Assembly (NCBI GenBank): GCA_910591455.2
Contig: OU342804.1
Span: 20,548,484 to 20,612,483 of the forward strand
Direction: 5' to 3'
Length of the DNA stretch: 64,000 bases
Source of the DNA: Pholis gunnellus
Lineage: Eukaryota; Chordata; Actinopteri; Perciformes; Pholidae
Below the pieces are notes generated by a model. It made no database searches. It was given only the letters and a program-made list of their open reading frames with translations, and was not told the DNA's origin. Each line of letters opens with the position of its first letter. Positions within the stretch are counted from its first letter, which is position 1. Shown piece by piece: positions 13,702 through 49,230 of this stretch. The translations under genes and the position numbers were made by a program.

Positions 13702-16029
13702 TTTAAAGAAGGTAGGCTGATCAAAGATAACACCAACCATTCCCAGCCCCGAAGGGAGAGAAAACAATATTAGGTAGATCAAAAAGGCCCTTTTTAATTT
13801 GAAATGAAACTTTCACAGCATTACAAGACATTGGAGACCAAGAATCCTCTACTTTAAGGCACTGATTAAGATTCAACACATACATTCCTCTCCTAAACTC
13901 TCCATAATAGTTTCCACATGTTGAAGAGATGTAAGTGGTGGAGGCATGAGAGAGACGGGATGGCAGTGGAGACAATTGAGAGAAAAGGTTAGATGCAGTT
14001 AGATGCTTCACTGGTAACCTGAGCATAGAGTCCAGCAGAAACCTGTCTGGCTGGTTTAGTGGGAATGTTGAAACCTGGTTAAACTAAAGGGGCTCTCTAA
14101 AACCGGATGATTCTCTGAATCCACGGGAGACAGCAGACCTGGTGTGAAGCACATGTGAAAGCAGCTTATCCGCCAGTCTATGAAAGACAAGGTCTTGAAT
14201 TAATGCCTCTGTGCAGACTGTGTCCATTCTCACCCTCGACACCCCCCCACCCCAACGCACACCCTGCACTGGGAGCTAGGGTCTGGGAGTGGAAAATGGA
14301 GTGCTGGGCCCAGAGAACCACGCTGCATCTGATTGCTTCATTACAAGCCCTTTCATTGACTTGGTTGCACTGAACTGATGAACTGAGGCAGTGGACAAGA
14401 GCACATAATAGGAAGAAATGAATTCTTATCACAGCCTTCTCAGGAGGCCACTGGTCCTGGCTGCATGGAGCCAACAGCAGCCATGGCTGAATGGAGAGGA
14501 GGGGGCTGTATCTGGGCCCTTTCATGAGCCAAAGCAGGATCTACTGAGGACATGATGGAGCTTTAGGATGTTGGATCAGTACACAGGGGAGGGACCATGA
14601 ATCCACAGAGAAACATATTTTTTGTTGGCAGCTTGTTTTAATGATTAGTTTGGTGATTAGTGTTTGCTTTCTCCTGGTAACTGACACCCATGGCATAACA
14701 TTTTTTTTTCAATTATTTATTCCAGCAGTCCTCCAGGGACAGACATCTGCTAGTTAGAGTCGCTGCTTTAGGCCCCATAGCAGCACCCAAGCATCAACCA
14801 CTGAGATGAATAATTAATTTTGTACCTTACCGGGCTCTCACCCCTAACTCGCCAACCTCTGGCTAATGAGTGAGAAGAGTCTTCTGCAGCAACGACAATA
14901 ACAGCACTATTATAAAAACAACAGCAACACTAACAACCACAGCCATGCATACAATAGAATTGCAAGATGTGGTATAGCACAGCACCAATTTAGCAGCAGG
15001 ATTGGTCTCCATAGGGGTTGTTAATCCCTGACCATGCCTTAGCGAGGCTACGGACTCCACAACTCTGATCAACCTGCTCATTTCCATGCCTACACGCACG
15101 GTCAGCACTGCACTGAGGAGGCGGGTAGAAAAACCATACGTTTTACGATTGCTTCAGATGTGATCCGACATTAACATAAGCGTTTCCTGTAAAAGTAAAA
15201 GTTACCTCAAATTATTTGATGTTGTGTCATCGTAATGTTCCACAAATGTGCATAAATTTAAAATGCATTTAGTGGAATCTGCTGATAAGCCGGTCAGGTA
15301 CCACACGTACCTGCCAGTGCTCTCTCTCCCCTCTGCCTCCCGGCTTCCATCAAATCTTCCCCCTCCCCCTCCTGATCATACCTGTTCACTTGGCACAAAA
15401 TGGATGCTGCAAAGCCATTTAATTGGCCTCCACTTCAGAATCCAAGGGCATTTGAAATGTCTCTAATAATATCTCTTCCCCTACAGAGCTGTTCTTAACA
15501 GTGCTTGGGTAGAATGCACTTTGTTGTAAACTGCTGTCTTGCTGCTAGTTGACATCAGACAGTCTTGGTGCTGATCCGATGATCTTTTGGCCTCAGTGAT
15601 TGCTACTGGCCGTGCCGTGGGTTTTCATTTTTCTTATTTTTTTTTAAACATGGGGTAAATGTCATAAGAGCAGTATGAGACATACTAGTCATTTTGGTCA
15701 TTTTAGAATATCCGGCCCATGTTTTAGCCACATCATCAGTTCCATTTTGTTCCCTTGCCTGTCTTCTTCCTCTCCCTCTCCTGTGGCTGAGCCAAAGATA
15801 ACTGAGAAGCAGTGTTTGACTGTAATCACTCCAAGTCTCTTTCTCTGGAGAGCAGCACAGCGGGCAGCGCGGTTCCACCCCTCTCGGAGCTTTCAACCCA
15901 CTTTCACAGTATTATGACGTGTTCATGAAGAATCAAGCAAAGACAAGTTTGCTTACATATGTGTTCTGCACAAGCACATGCCTTTAAACGGTATACCTTT
16001 ATGTTGTTTGGATAGATCTATTTTATAAT

Positions 16030-16600
16030 AATGAAACCGTATTTAGAAAGAGATACGATTTGACCCACCATGAGAGTCATTTGAATAACCTTTACAGCAA
16101 TAAAAGGAGCTGTCATGCAGGGTGCTCTGTCAAGTGTTATTCCGAGGCCTTTTTGAATCTCAGGTAAAATTGAAAGCCTAAAGCAATTAGGCATACTGAT
16201 TAGGCTCGGATTAATACAGGCTGGATATACCACTGAGATTAGAGGGATAACTAGTTTAAATGATGGTTGAGTTGGTCCATTGCATCCCATCATCTGGCTC
16301 CGAGTCTATTTCGTAATTAAGGCAGTAAGGTGTGTGTGTATAATCAAATAAATAAATGATGCTGCCAGAATTATGTGATAATAAATTAATACATTATAAG
16401 AAGTGAATAAAGGAGCGGCTAATTGCATGAGATGAGTCTTTTTCATTAGCCTTTTGAGAGGAAATTTCATTATATGCATCACAAGCCATACTGCCAGCTG
16501 AAATCCAGTTTTAAAAGTATGCAAATAAGAATTAAGTGTTAAGTTAGGAAGTTAGAAAAACCATAAGAGTCATTTGAATAGACATCAAGATGTGATTTTG
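16030..16600. promoter_or_regulatory. Candidate conserved element with a repeated 15-mer
   Basis: AT-rich unique DNA in which AGAGTCATTTGAATA occurs at 16073-16087 and again at 16566-16580, each preceded by CAT and one base. Several ATTA and TAAT cores lie between. This could be one element or two related ones. Confidence 0.28.
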
Positions 16601-19600
16601 TTATCCAGTTCTGAAATAAACCTCTCTTCACTCCAGAGAGTGAAAAGTAGAAGTCAAAGGAAAAAGAGTACAACACTGATGCCTCATAACTCAGAGAAAG
16701 ATGCTGATAATATATAACTCTCTGAGTAAATGTCTTGATTTCCGTTTGGATTGAGATATAAATATGGACATATCTGCCTTGATAATATCATATGAATACA
16801 TCAAAGGTTTATCAACTCGCAAAGAAGGGTGATCTATTCGACTATTCTTGCTCACAAACTAAAATAATAAGTATTTGACATACTTACGATACCTCGCAGT
16901 ATTGATATTCCGTTTTGTTCGGTTTCTCCATACCTATTGTCGCAAGAAAAACATTAAGTTGGTTAAACACATCTCCAAATATTGCACTGCAAAGTTGGTT
17001 GATTATTTTGTACATAATTACAGTGGAAAACAACCTGCCTATTAAGCCTTTAATGGCAGTAATACAGAAAGCAATTACCATTACTTTGCTGCTCACACTG
17101 AAAATAAAGATTTCTCTAAATTTAAAAGATCCTCTACTAAGGCTAATTGTGTGGGGTCTTGTACAGACATCTGGTTGTACATCATTTGTAAGGACTAAAT
17201 GCTGATCGGTTAGGAAAGCCTTTACAAGCTGTGTCCTAAGTGTGTGTTTTTGGGACTGCTCTGCTGCCAGGGAGTCTGATAGGTCTTGAATTATTTATCT
17301 ATCAGGCTGCTGGACGGTAGTCACGGCGACCTAGGCCCCGTAGTGGTTGTCTGGCGACATCTTCCTCCAACAGTAGCCATTAGCAGAAAGGGGTAGGGGT
17401 GCTAATGAGCAGGGTGCCATGTGCATGGGACCAGAGTTTTCTAACCCTTCGACCCTTCTTCACTTATAGACCCTCCTCGCTGAATAAAGACGCACGAAGG
17501 ATTTACAAAGATCTGAGTGCAGAACTTTTTAATTAGGGAAGAAACGAGGTTAGAAAACGAAAAGATTGAAAAAGAAAGATAGAAACAACCACCCGTTTTC
17601 CTATTAGGGAGAAATGTCAAGCGCGGTGGTGAAGCAATAGTCTGTGTGCATCCCTTTGTTGTCCTCCCTGACATTGAAGGCTAATTTTTCATGGTTGTTT
17701 GAACTGGAAAATGAAAGAGAGGTTTGCGATTATTTCCTATAAATGACAACACAATCGCATTACGCTTCAGTACAAACACAGAGAGGATATTGCCTTTTCA
17801 TATTTCATGTGAAAGTAATGGATGGGCTATGCAAAGAGGAACAGAAAGAAAGACAAATGGTGAAAGAAAGCTCCCTGTGTTTGATTTGTATTAGAAACTG
17901 AATGGATAGAGGTAGCAAGAGTTTTTTTTTTTCAATAAGTGGTAGCACTCTCATGGATGTTTTAAAGTGCCTGTGCAATGTAATCATTGGATTTCTTTAG
18001 CAATTAGCTATGAGCAACCAGCCGGGGTGGTTGTTAGAAGAAAAGTTGCCCGGTGTATCCACTGCTGTTTCTACCAGAAAAAAATATATATCCATAGTGA
18101 GGTCCCTACACACACTGTCAGGTAAATCTGTAAAAATAAGCGTAATATATAAATAAGCCCACCATCCTCCACCTCTCCTCTCAACTGTCCTGAAACATCT
18201 AAAACTTAGCAGGCTGTTAAACACACATCAATAGTACCCTATATTTTGAATAAAATTGATTAGCAAAATCGGTATTCGTAACCTTGTCGGATTCTGTTTT
18301 ATCTGGGTGCACGCTTTCATAAACAAACATCTGGTTAAGCCCTGGGCTGTGGATGAAGACAGGGAGGCAGGATGACCATCACGGAGAACGGCAAACCAGC
18401 CCACTCTGGCGGGGTATGCTAAGAAATGTGTTTGTGTACTTTAAGTTCACAAAGATTGAAGGACCGGCAGGAAAGCCTCTGCTGGCAGGACTCATTTAAA
18501 TAGGACCCATGTGGGAGCCGTGAGCTGGACTCCTAACACGCGCCAGGGTAGGCGCTACATATATCCAACCACGGCAACATTGATTTTCTGAGCTAATACC
18601 TCCACAGAACAGTCCACAGGCAGATGGATGCACTACAAAGGTATGCAAATGGTGCATTCGATAAATCGACAGGCAGGCATCTTTTTCAGACAGTCCACTG
18701 TACTGGTCTGCAGTGCCTAAAAGGAGAGATAAACAGATAAGTACCTGTTAATGGACACACACGTACACAAGTGTGCACACTCAGACAAACATACAAGCAC
18801 CTGCCTGTACCTGGGATAACCTAGATCGATTCTAGAATTTCATGTTAGGCAGAACCGTTTCAGAAAAGCACATCAAATAAATCCTGGGTCTATCCAGCAT
18901 TAGTATTTAACATGAACATACTGTTTTTAATGTGGCATGCTTTATTTTTTATTTTTAAGGGTTTCTTCAAGAAATATTTGCGCTCTATATTGTGTGTATA
19001 ATAAGAAAACAAACTGTGGGTATAGTCATATTGAGTGAGCTTATTAGTCAGATATGAAACAAAAGCTGCTGGGTGTATGTCATATATAATAGATGTGTGC
19101 TGTCTTGTTAAGCCCAGCAGGCTGTATGTGGCTGTGTCTCTGTGGAGATAGGCTCTGAAGCTCGCTGTACCTGGTAATTAAAGAGAGTTTGTGGCAAAAG
19201 CCAAACATCAGGAGAGATGAGCTATGAACAAAAGAGCTGTGACAGTTTCAGGTTATGTGATTTTTGTGTCCCTTTTTGGCCAAATGAAAAATCAATACAT
19301 TTTCCGGGTTATACATATTCAGAGTGTCCACCATGCTTCCGCCCTGATGGAGAGAGGGGCGGGGGACTGTGGGCTAGAGTGGGGGGAGTCGCCTGTTCGC
19401 CTGTCATAACTGTACCATCGCATTTTCCAACCCACTGGTGAATATTTCAGAGTTGATGTGATTGCCCTTCATGACAGCGGTGATGCTTTTTTTTTCCCCC
19501 TCTCTTTTCAGACAACCCTTCAGCCACCCCCACACTCCCGTCAACCCACCCCAATTCTGTTTTGTCCCTTTGAATCGCTGCAAATAGGTGAAGGCATTGT

Positions 19601-20804
19601 AGTGTGAGCTGGAGGAAAAAGAAAAAGATGCATTTATAAAAGGAGGTTGATTTAAGAGGAGGCAGCAGTGGAAGACAACAAGCATAGATGCATGGCGGGG
19701 GGTGGCGGAGAGGCAGAGTGACTCTTTGTGCAGGACAATGTCCCTCAGGCAGAGTAGATGGGAGAGCAATGCCTAGTGATGTTTTTGCCCCATATCCAGG
19801 CTTTTAGCCAACCATCCTAGCAGGGAAAAGTACAGCCTGCATCTTCCATTGTGGACATAATATGTACTAGCAAGCGGTCATCATCTTGGACATTCAAGAA
19901 AGTCATGGTGTGTGGTGTGTGTGTATGTGTGTCTACTGGAACAGAAGAGTGAGCAGTCCCTGAATGCTCACTCCCTGTGCAGCCACATTAACCTAGATCC
20001 TCCTCTCCTTCATCACTCAAGTAAAACACAAAGAGAAAAGAACTAGAGCGGCACTCACTTTATCCACTTTATTTGCAATGTATCTAAACATGCCATTATC
20101 ACGAGAAGTATTTCTAATTAGTATTATTTCCCATGAGATAACACATTAGGGAACGTATTTAATACATCACATGGTGCTTAATAACAGTTTCTAACTTACT
20201 GAGTATCAAGAGCACAAAAAAGCAGCCACATTAATGTAATTTCTTTTCTGTGAAAGAATACATGACTTCTATGTGTGACTCTTTGTGACCTGAATGCGGT
20301 GAGTGTTTCCTTTAAAGTTGTCAGTGACTTTGAAAGGCAAGGGGGATCAAATTAAGTGTTGTGTGGAAGACCTATGGGGCTGGTTTGATGAGCAGGCACC
20401 ACCTGGAGAGCGGTGGAGGAGGGGAAGCCACGATATTGTTCTAAGGCAGTGTGAGCTATCACTGCTGTTTGTGATTAACTTGCCGTTTAAAGTTTTTTTA
20501 GTTATTAGCTGCCCTAACCTCGTACCCCTCTTCCATCTCCTGCACCTCCTCCTCCTCCTCTCCCCCTCCTGCCCTCAGCCCCATGGAGACACAAAGTATT
20601 CATTCACATTTAGATCCTGAGGTCACAGCAGGGCCAGCAGGGAGAGGCCAGCGAGTCCCCCCATAGACAGGTCAGGAATCTAACACGTTACTCCGACCAG
20701 CAGCGCTGAGGTAGCCTACTCTTGTTTCTTTTCAAAATGTGAAAGTGTGTGGGAGCGAGAGCACGAGTGAGAAAAGAGTACAGAGGCAGATACACTTTCA
20801 TTTG

Positions 20805-20835
20805 GTGTGTGTGTGTGTCTGTGTGTGTGTGTGTG
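20805..20835 (+). repeat. (GT)n microsatellite with one CT interruption
   Basis: Two GT runs separated by a single tct. The flanks are unremarkable. Confidence 0.95.
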
Positions 20836-21199
20836 GCAGGTCTTGTGTTCGTATGTGTTTTCTGACACTTTACTACATTGATTCTAATTGGCAATAATGT
20901 GTATTTTACTATACTTTAATTCATTTTAAATATTTTTTATTTTTTATTTGCTTTTTTGAATTTATCTCTAAGTTGTAGTTAATATATATGAATACATCTG
21001 GAATACATAAGGTTGATTAACACACAAATCAGTATGTTATTTAAAAAGCATTTTTTGTGGACACTAAATAATGTTGTGGTTTATTGGGTGTTCATAAGCA
21101 AAAGCCCTTCTTGTCTCTGGCTCGATTGTGGTCGTGTTTTGCTCTGTTGTGGTTTTATGAGAGGTAGCTTATGAGGGCATAAGGAGGTAGCGTTTGTCA

Positions 21200-21243
21200 G
21201 TGAGTGAGTGAGTGTGTGCGTGTGTGTGCGTTTGTGTGAGTGA
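21200..21243 (+). repeat. Compound GAGT/GT/GC repeat
   Basis: GAGT tetranucleotides run into imperfect GT with GC interruptions and back to GAGT. Confidence 0.9.
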
Positions 21244-22341
21244 GGCGGAGGGGGTTTCTTGGGGGTCGTAGTGTTTTCCTGTGTGTTGTGCTTTAAAAGG
21301 GGGGTCCTGTGTATGGGGCGCAGAGGTGCTGATATGAGGAGCGTACAATGCATGAAAGCCCTCAGCATGGGTCCTGTGTCTCATTGTCCCACGGTACCCT
21401 CCTGTCACTTTCATTTTGCACCCTCCAGTCCAGAGTCAGGCCAACTTTGATACAAGTAAGGGGTGCAAGGGATGCTGGGGGGAGCAAGAGGGGGATTTTG
21501 AAAAAAGTAGGGGAGATAGAGTCTGTGAAGTGTGAAATAAGATTGCTTTTTATCCGACAGTGCAGCGTTAAAGAAAAGGAAGCTGTCCAGCCCTGGATAA
21601 AGCGGGGGAAAGCACACCTCTCTGATTTACAGTGCGGTCCTGTGAAACCTGGTTAAAATTATAACAACAGCCACAATAATCAAAATGAGAGTAATGAGAG
21701 CTTAGACACACAGCTCCACACAAGAGCCCAGAGAGAAGCAGAGCTCAACCCTACTCAAGAGCTGGGGAGAGGGAGAAGCTCAGCTCAGCCCCCGCGCTGC
21801 TTCTCCAGGACTTACGAAAGCCAAGAGAGACAGACAAGACAGTGTTGTTGACTGAGATTCTGTATGTATGCAACAAAAAAGAGCAGACTGTCACTGCTGT
21901 TTAAGGAAGACTGGAGCCATTCTCAGGTAGGACTGAAATTCTGTAGTTTAAAAAAGGCAGTTATCATCATAGCAGTGTATTCTGCTGAGGCCAAGGATGG
22001 GAGGAGGAGCCTGACCTAGTGAAAGATATCTAGAGTGACTATTATTACTTGCTTCTGCTCTTCTCTACAGTCTGGGAAGGAATACTGGAAAGTGCAGTGG
22101 TTACTATCAATTATTTATTAGGCCGTTTGTGCTTGTCAGTCTGATTAGCATTAGTGTAATCACTGCTCTTCAGGGGAAAGGAAGGCTGCTCTCTCGCATC
22201 TGAAGGTAATCTTGCCGTTTTCAGTGTCTCATCTTCACCGGACGCCTCTTGCATAGCATCTGCTTTTGTCATCTCCACACATTTCTTCCCTTTTACCCTT
22301 CCCCGTGTGTTTCTGTCTGTTGCTGCTCGGCCCCTTCCTCT

Positions 22342-22364
22342 CCCCCCCCCCCCCCCCCCCCCCC
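22342..22364 (+). repeat. Poly-C tract (23 C)
   Basis: An uninterrupted run of cytosines within a pyrimidine-rich stretch; the minus strand is poly-G. The length is likely to be imprecise in any assembly. Confidence 0.95.
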
Positions 22365-22486
22365 TCATTAATGTGTGTGAGCAAGTTGCTCTCTCCCAGC
22401 TTGTATAGAGTGACACCTATGGGCCTGATTAAGCATCTGCACTCACTGGCAAAACACAAGAGGGGAAGGCTGCTAAGTGTCTGTAT

Positions 22487-22583
22487 GGTGTGTGTGTGTG
22501 TGTGTGTGTTTGTGCGAGTGCGTGTGCGTATGTGTGTGTGTATGTGAGTGAGTGTGTGCGTATGTCTGCGCGTGTCTGTGTGT
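22487..22583 (+). repeat. Imperfect GT-rich compound repeat
   Basis: GT dinucleotides broken by GC, TAT and GAGT units. It looks like an ageing microsatellite. Confidence 0.9.
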
Positions 22584-22619
22584 AAAATGCTGGAACAGAC
22601 AGAGCCCATGGACTGTCCC

Positions 22620-23000
22620 CACTGAGTGAATGGCAGAGCAAAGCTGATATTTATATGCTCAGAACAGATGAGTGTAATCTCTGTGTCGGCAATGGGCTTA
22701 TTCAGCTTGCATGATTAGATTAATGGAACTGTTTCATATCATTGTATTAGGATGGTTAATGAAGACAATTAATTAGAAGACAACCTTCAGGCTATTGTCC
22801 TTAACATCTCTCAGATTTGGGTTAGAAATGGCCTGCTGCCATAGCTTTGAGTGTTTCTCCTCATCTATTTTCAGAGTTAATCTTTGGCTACAGTTTTAGT
22901 GTCTCTTTCATTTGCATCCTACTCTTAGGCCACTCATGACCTTTCATTAATTATGGTCGGCCTGGCTTTAATCATTCTGTAATACCGTTGAAGATGAGAT
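22620..23000. promoter_or_regulatory. Candidate conserved non-coding element, intronic
   Basis: Motifs include GCATGATTAGATTAATGG, GACAATTAATTAGAAG, CATTTGCATCC (octamer-like) and CATTAATTATGG, in non-repetitive sequence next to but distinct from a GT-rich tract. It looks enhancer-like. Confidence 0.3.
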
Positions 23001-25530
23001 GAGGAATAGGAGAAGCCATTTGCCACTTAAAGATGCAACACTGCTCCTGGAATTAAATGTCTGCATTTCTGCATAAATTATGGACGATGCGCTGTGTTGT
23101 GTGTGCTAAAAGTGTCATATACGTTGATTAAACATCTAAATAAAGAAGTCTTGAAAACAGGAAAAAATATCAGTGCGCAGTATGCAGGAAGTTGGGGGTG
23201 GGTACAGGGAAGATAAACAGAATTAGAATGTTGGCTGTCTATCACAGTAATGTTTAAGCACAACGTGTGTATTAATGTGTAGGTGGGGAATTAGTCTCAC
23301 TACAAGTGTCACATAGCTAAGAAATTACACCTTGCCCCATTTTTAAAGGTGAAAAAATTTACCTGAGGATTATTTTGTAATCTGAGCACCTATGCAGCTG
23401 TACAGTATCCTAATTCTCACAGAGTTGTGGATATTTATGCAGGCAGGAGTTAGATGGGATTTTGAGACTCAGTAGGAGGTCTCTGGTTTTCATGGAATGT
23501 TTAAGATCCACCTCACCAGCACGGGATGGGCTGCACCGCATGGAAGTCATGGGTTGCCTTGGAAACATAATAGAAACATGGTTGAAAATAAAAGAGTAAA
23601 ATGTATTCATGTGTGTGGGATCCAGAGAACACTTAAATATGCTTTTTTTTACCAGGAGTCAGTCATCCCTTTTAAATATTTTTATTTAAACACGGGATCA
23701 TTGGATCACAGGATCGGCTTTCAGCATTAATGTGTAACAACACAATACATGCAACAATCAAGCTGTGTCCTACAGCATTTCTATCAGCGAGCAGAAAATG
23801 GAAGATATCGCTCTTGTCCTGCCAGTAATACAAATTCCATCGACTTTCATTGTTTTTAAACTTAATAACCCCATATGCATGCATAATACAATTTAATATG
23901 TTAATGTGGCCATAGTGTGTATTCAGTCAACCTTTAACAGGCAAGACCATTTTAGATGTGCCTTAAAAATAGCAAGCTTGTTGTAGATATTTTGAAGATA
24001 TTTTTTCGGCCTACAGTGAAAAAGACAAAGTCAATTTAATTTCACATACACAGCAGAGAATGAAAAGTCAAATAACAAAAAAAAACTATAATTTTCCATA
24101 ATGTATTTTTCATTAAGCATCTCTATTTACACCTTTAGGTGGAAATTGTTTCTAAATATATTATGAGTATAAGACATCAGGTAAGGGTTTGTGAGGAAAG
24201 CCATGTGGTTCAGAGATGTAGAAGCATTCAAAGTGTATCTGTGGTAATGACACATACCATAGTTTGAGAACACTATGTCAAAAGTATATATACAATGTAT
24301 GTACTGTTTCACTGAGAGGATAAACAGTGACTGTTGTGGATAATGTAACGTCATAAAAGTGGTTTTGGCTGTGGGTAGTCATGTGGAGTGCTAAGATTGG
24401 ATGTGTGATGACTGCAGGGCTGAATACTTGAACAGGATATTTCAGTAGCTGTTGTAGCATTGTCAATATATCAATAGCTCATAGAGTAGAGACCTGAGCA
24501 TGAAAGCATTTTCAAAAGAGCATTTAAGTACATTTGCTGAGAATTAGCTGACGTGTGTAATAACTGATAGGGCCTATTGACTGCGGCCTAGTTTACTGTT
24601 GTCAAATCAATGCTATTGCATGCAAGTCCCACTACTTTTAAACAAACTTAACAGGCAAAGAGGATGTTCAGGGGGCACTGGAGGGAAATAAACAAGATTG
24701 ATGCCCTTTTTATTATCTGTTTTTGCTATCTTTCCTCTGTGTTACTTACAAATGGCGTTATCGGATATCTATTGTTTGGACTTCAATGCTCCTAAATGGC
24801 CTGATATATCGAACTGAGGCTTTTAAGGTGGTTACAGGGGATTTCTGTCTTTGACTTGGCATAAAAATAAAATGAATTGTGGCTCTGAAAGTTTTAAATA
24901 TTTATGATTTTCTTTCTTTTTGCAATAGTAAGATATAAGAAGTGAAATGAGGCTTGTATAGGTAAGTAAAGTAGCAGATTGCAGCAGGATAGTAATGAAT
25001 GTTTGTGTTCATGTGTGAGAAAAAGAATGAGGGCTTGTCTACTATAAGGTCTTCCTTTTTAAGGTAACTGCTCAATTCGTTTTCCATCTGCCCACTTTAG
25101 ACCACATGTGAGGATTGTTCCAGTCATGTCCACAAATAAACAGTGGAAACCATATTTTGGCATGGTCTTGAATACATGGAAAAATATATTTGCTCTCAAT
25201 ACAATATACAATACAATACACACATAATAATTATAAGAAAATATCTAAAATAATAGTTATAATAATACGAATAAATATTGACCAATAATCTTCCCTTATG
25301 ATATAACTCAGATTTTATAATTCTTGTCAAAACAAATTTCACAGTGATGATCAGACAGCACCGGACAGAAAGCAGATTCTGCCCTCTTTGTCTGCTAGCC
25401 TTGCAACTGTGTGTCAGCATATGTAATTGTTGCAAGCTCCTATAGAAAAAAACGCTGCCGTCCCTTTAAGTGCTTCCACCAATTCTGATGGCGTGGTGAT
25501 TTACATATCCCATCCTCCCTCCCCCTTCAG

Positions 25531-47319
<21,789 letters not shown>

Positions 47320-49224
47320 AAGAGCTTTCAGTGATGGACAATATTTAAAAAAGACAAAAAAAGACAAAAAAAAATCACAAATGGAAAAAACATAAAAAGC
47401 AGCAATGTTAAAAATACATTAAAAGTATACAAACCAATTTCAGAAAAAGATGTGTAAAGACTAACTGCAATTCCAAAGCTTGTAACCAAAAATTTTAATG
47501 TTAGTGGATTGTTTTCCCATATCAACATGCTGGTTTTCGTTTTTGTTTTTGTTTTGTTTTACTCAACTGAAATACATGCATACTAATATATGAGAATAGA
47601 AAAGATCGCCGCAGTTATGTTTTGGGTAATAGTCGAGGAGTGCTGTACTGTATGGCAATGGACTGCCTCAAAGTTGACAAATGGCCCAAGAACCCTTTTG
47701 AGGACAAGTTGTCCCTTTGTTTTGTAATGATTTCTACTTAATAGCACAGTCACAAAAAGCCAGTATGTACTGTATGGGAGAATAGTCTATCCGTTTTCTT
47801 GCTATTTAAGCATTCAGATACCAATGGCTTGTCAAGTAAAAGAATAATGTAATGTCTATTTTATTCTCAGGTCAACAGCTCACAGAGGGTTTTTTTTCTG
47901 TTACAGAAATATGTGTTTTACACCTTTGTTTCCAACAGGAGATAATTAGTCTTTTTCTTTCATAACTTCATTTAATAACAGACCGTTTTAAGTTTAATGA
48001 AACTTTAATATGGCATTGTTTCTGGGCATTCAAAAAGGGTAAATGATTTGCTGATTTTAACATTGGAAATCCTTTTAAAGAGGTGAAATCACAATCCCAT
48101 TATACCCAGGCAAGGAGAGCAATGCAGACATAATAACGGGCGATGAAAAGAATTTTGGTTAAAAAAACAACCTTCTGTATTTATGATAGATATGAACATT
48201 TTTGGTGTTAAGTAGATTGTTGCATTGGAAATGAATTTAAACAGTATGGTAGGTTGAAAAAAACTTTGTGTACATTTAGCTTTTGTATTGTCCAACTTTA
48301 AGACGCTTCATTTGATGTTGTCTTGGTCATTCCGATAGACTAGATTATGGACAGGTAATTTATCTCAACTTTGTTTCTGTCTTATTCTCAACTTCTTGGG
48401 AAACATTCACCCAAATGCCCCTCCTGACAAGGCAGGATCCTCTTTTAGAATTATTTAAATTTTATGGTTTGGTGGGTATTGTGCTAACCAAAACAAAAAA
48501 GATCCTGGGTGAAATATTGAAAGTTTTTAATTTAATTTAATTTTTGTGTTACCTTTGTGCACTTATCACTGTCTGACTCCTATTCCTCACTCAACTTGTT
48601 CCTCTCTTCGCACTTATTTTTTCTCTGCTCTCCTGTGTTTGTAGATATGTACACTACAAAGCAGGTCTCTTGTTCTTCATGTAGTGTGGCTACAGTCTTT
48701 ATTTTCATTTTGACATTTTTGTTGTCATAAATGAAAATGAAAAAAGAATACTAATAATAATTCTCACGCTTTAAGACAAAAAGAAAATCCAAAGACTAAA
48801 CACTTTTCACCATTGGTGCATAAATATGAGAAAAGAGGCTTCTTTATACTTGAGAATTTGTTGCTGTTTTTAGAGAAAGAAAACAAAGTTTTAAAAGATA
48901 AAGGAGTACGCATCAGAGTTGCCGTTTTTGCTTCTTTGCAAGCAAGCAGGTGGCTTTTTTACGTAAATACCAAAAACCAAAAAGGGCCCTTGTCCTTGCA
49001 TTGTGGAGTAGCACCGTTACAGAGCCATTGCAGTTTGTAAGATAGAGGTTATTAATCTTTGTTTTACTTTTTTTGTCACATTCAAATGTCCATTTTTTAA
49101 AGAAAATGTATAAGGTCTGGTCTTCAAGGACATACGTTTTGCTGCTAATGTAGAATTTTGAAAGAAAAAAAAGTACTAGATGCATGCTCATTTTGCTTTT
49201 GGCTAAGCTTTAACTAAAACACAC

Positions 49225-49230
49225 AATAAA
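49225..49230 (+). terminator. Candidate proximal poly(A) signal AATAAA
   Basis: A canonical hexamer about 1.9 kb after the stop codon, followed within 40 nt by a U-rich downstream element (ttttttttttcttgttgc). It would give a short 3' UTR isoform. There is no transcript evidence in the sequence itself. Confidence 0.4.
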
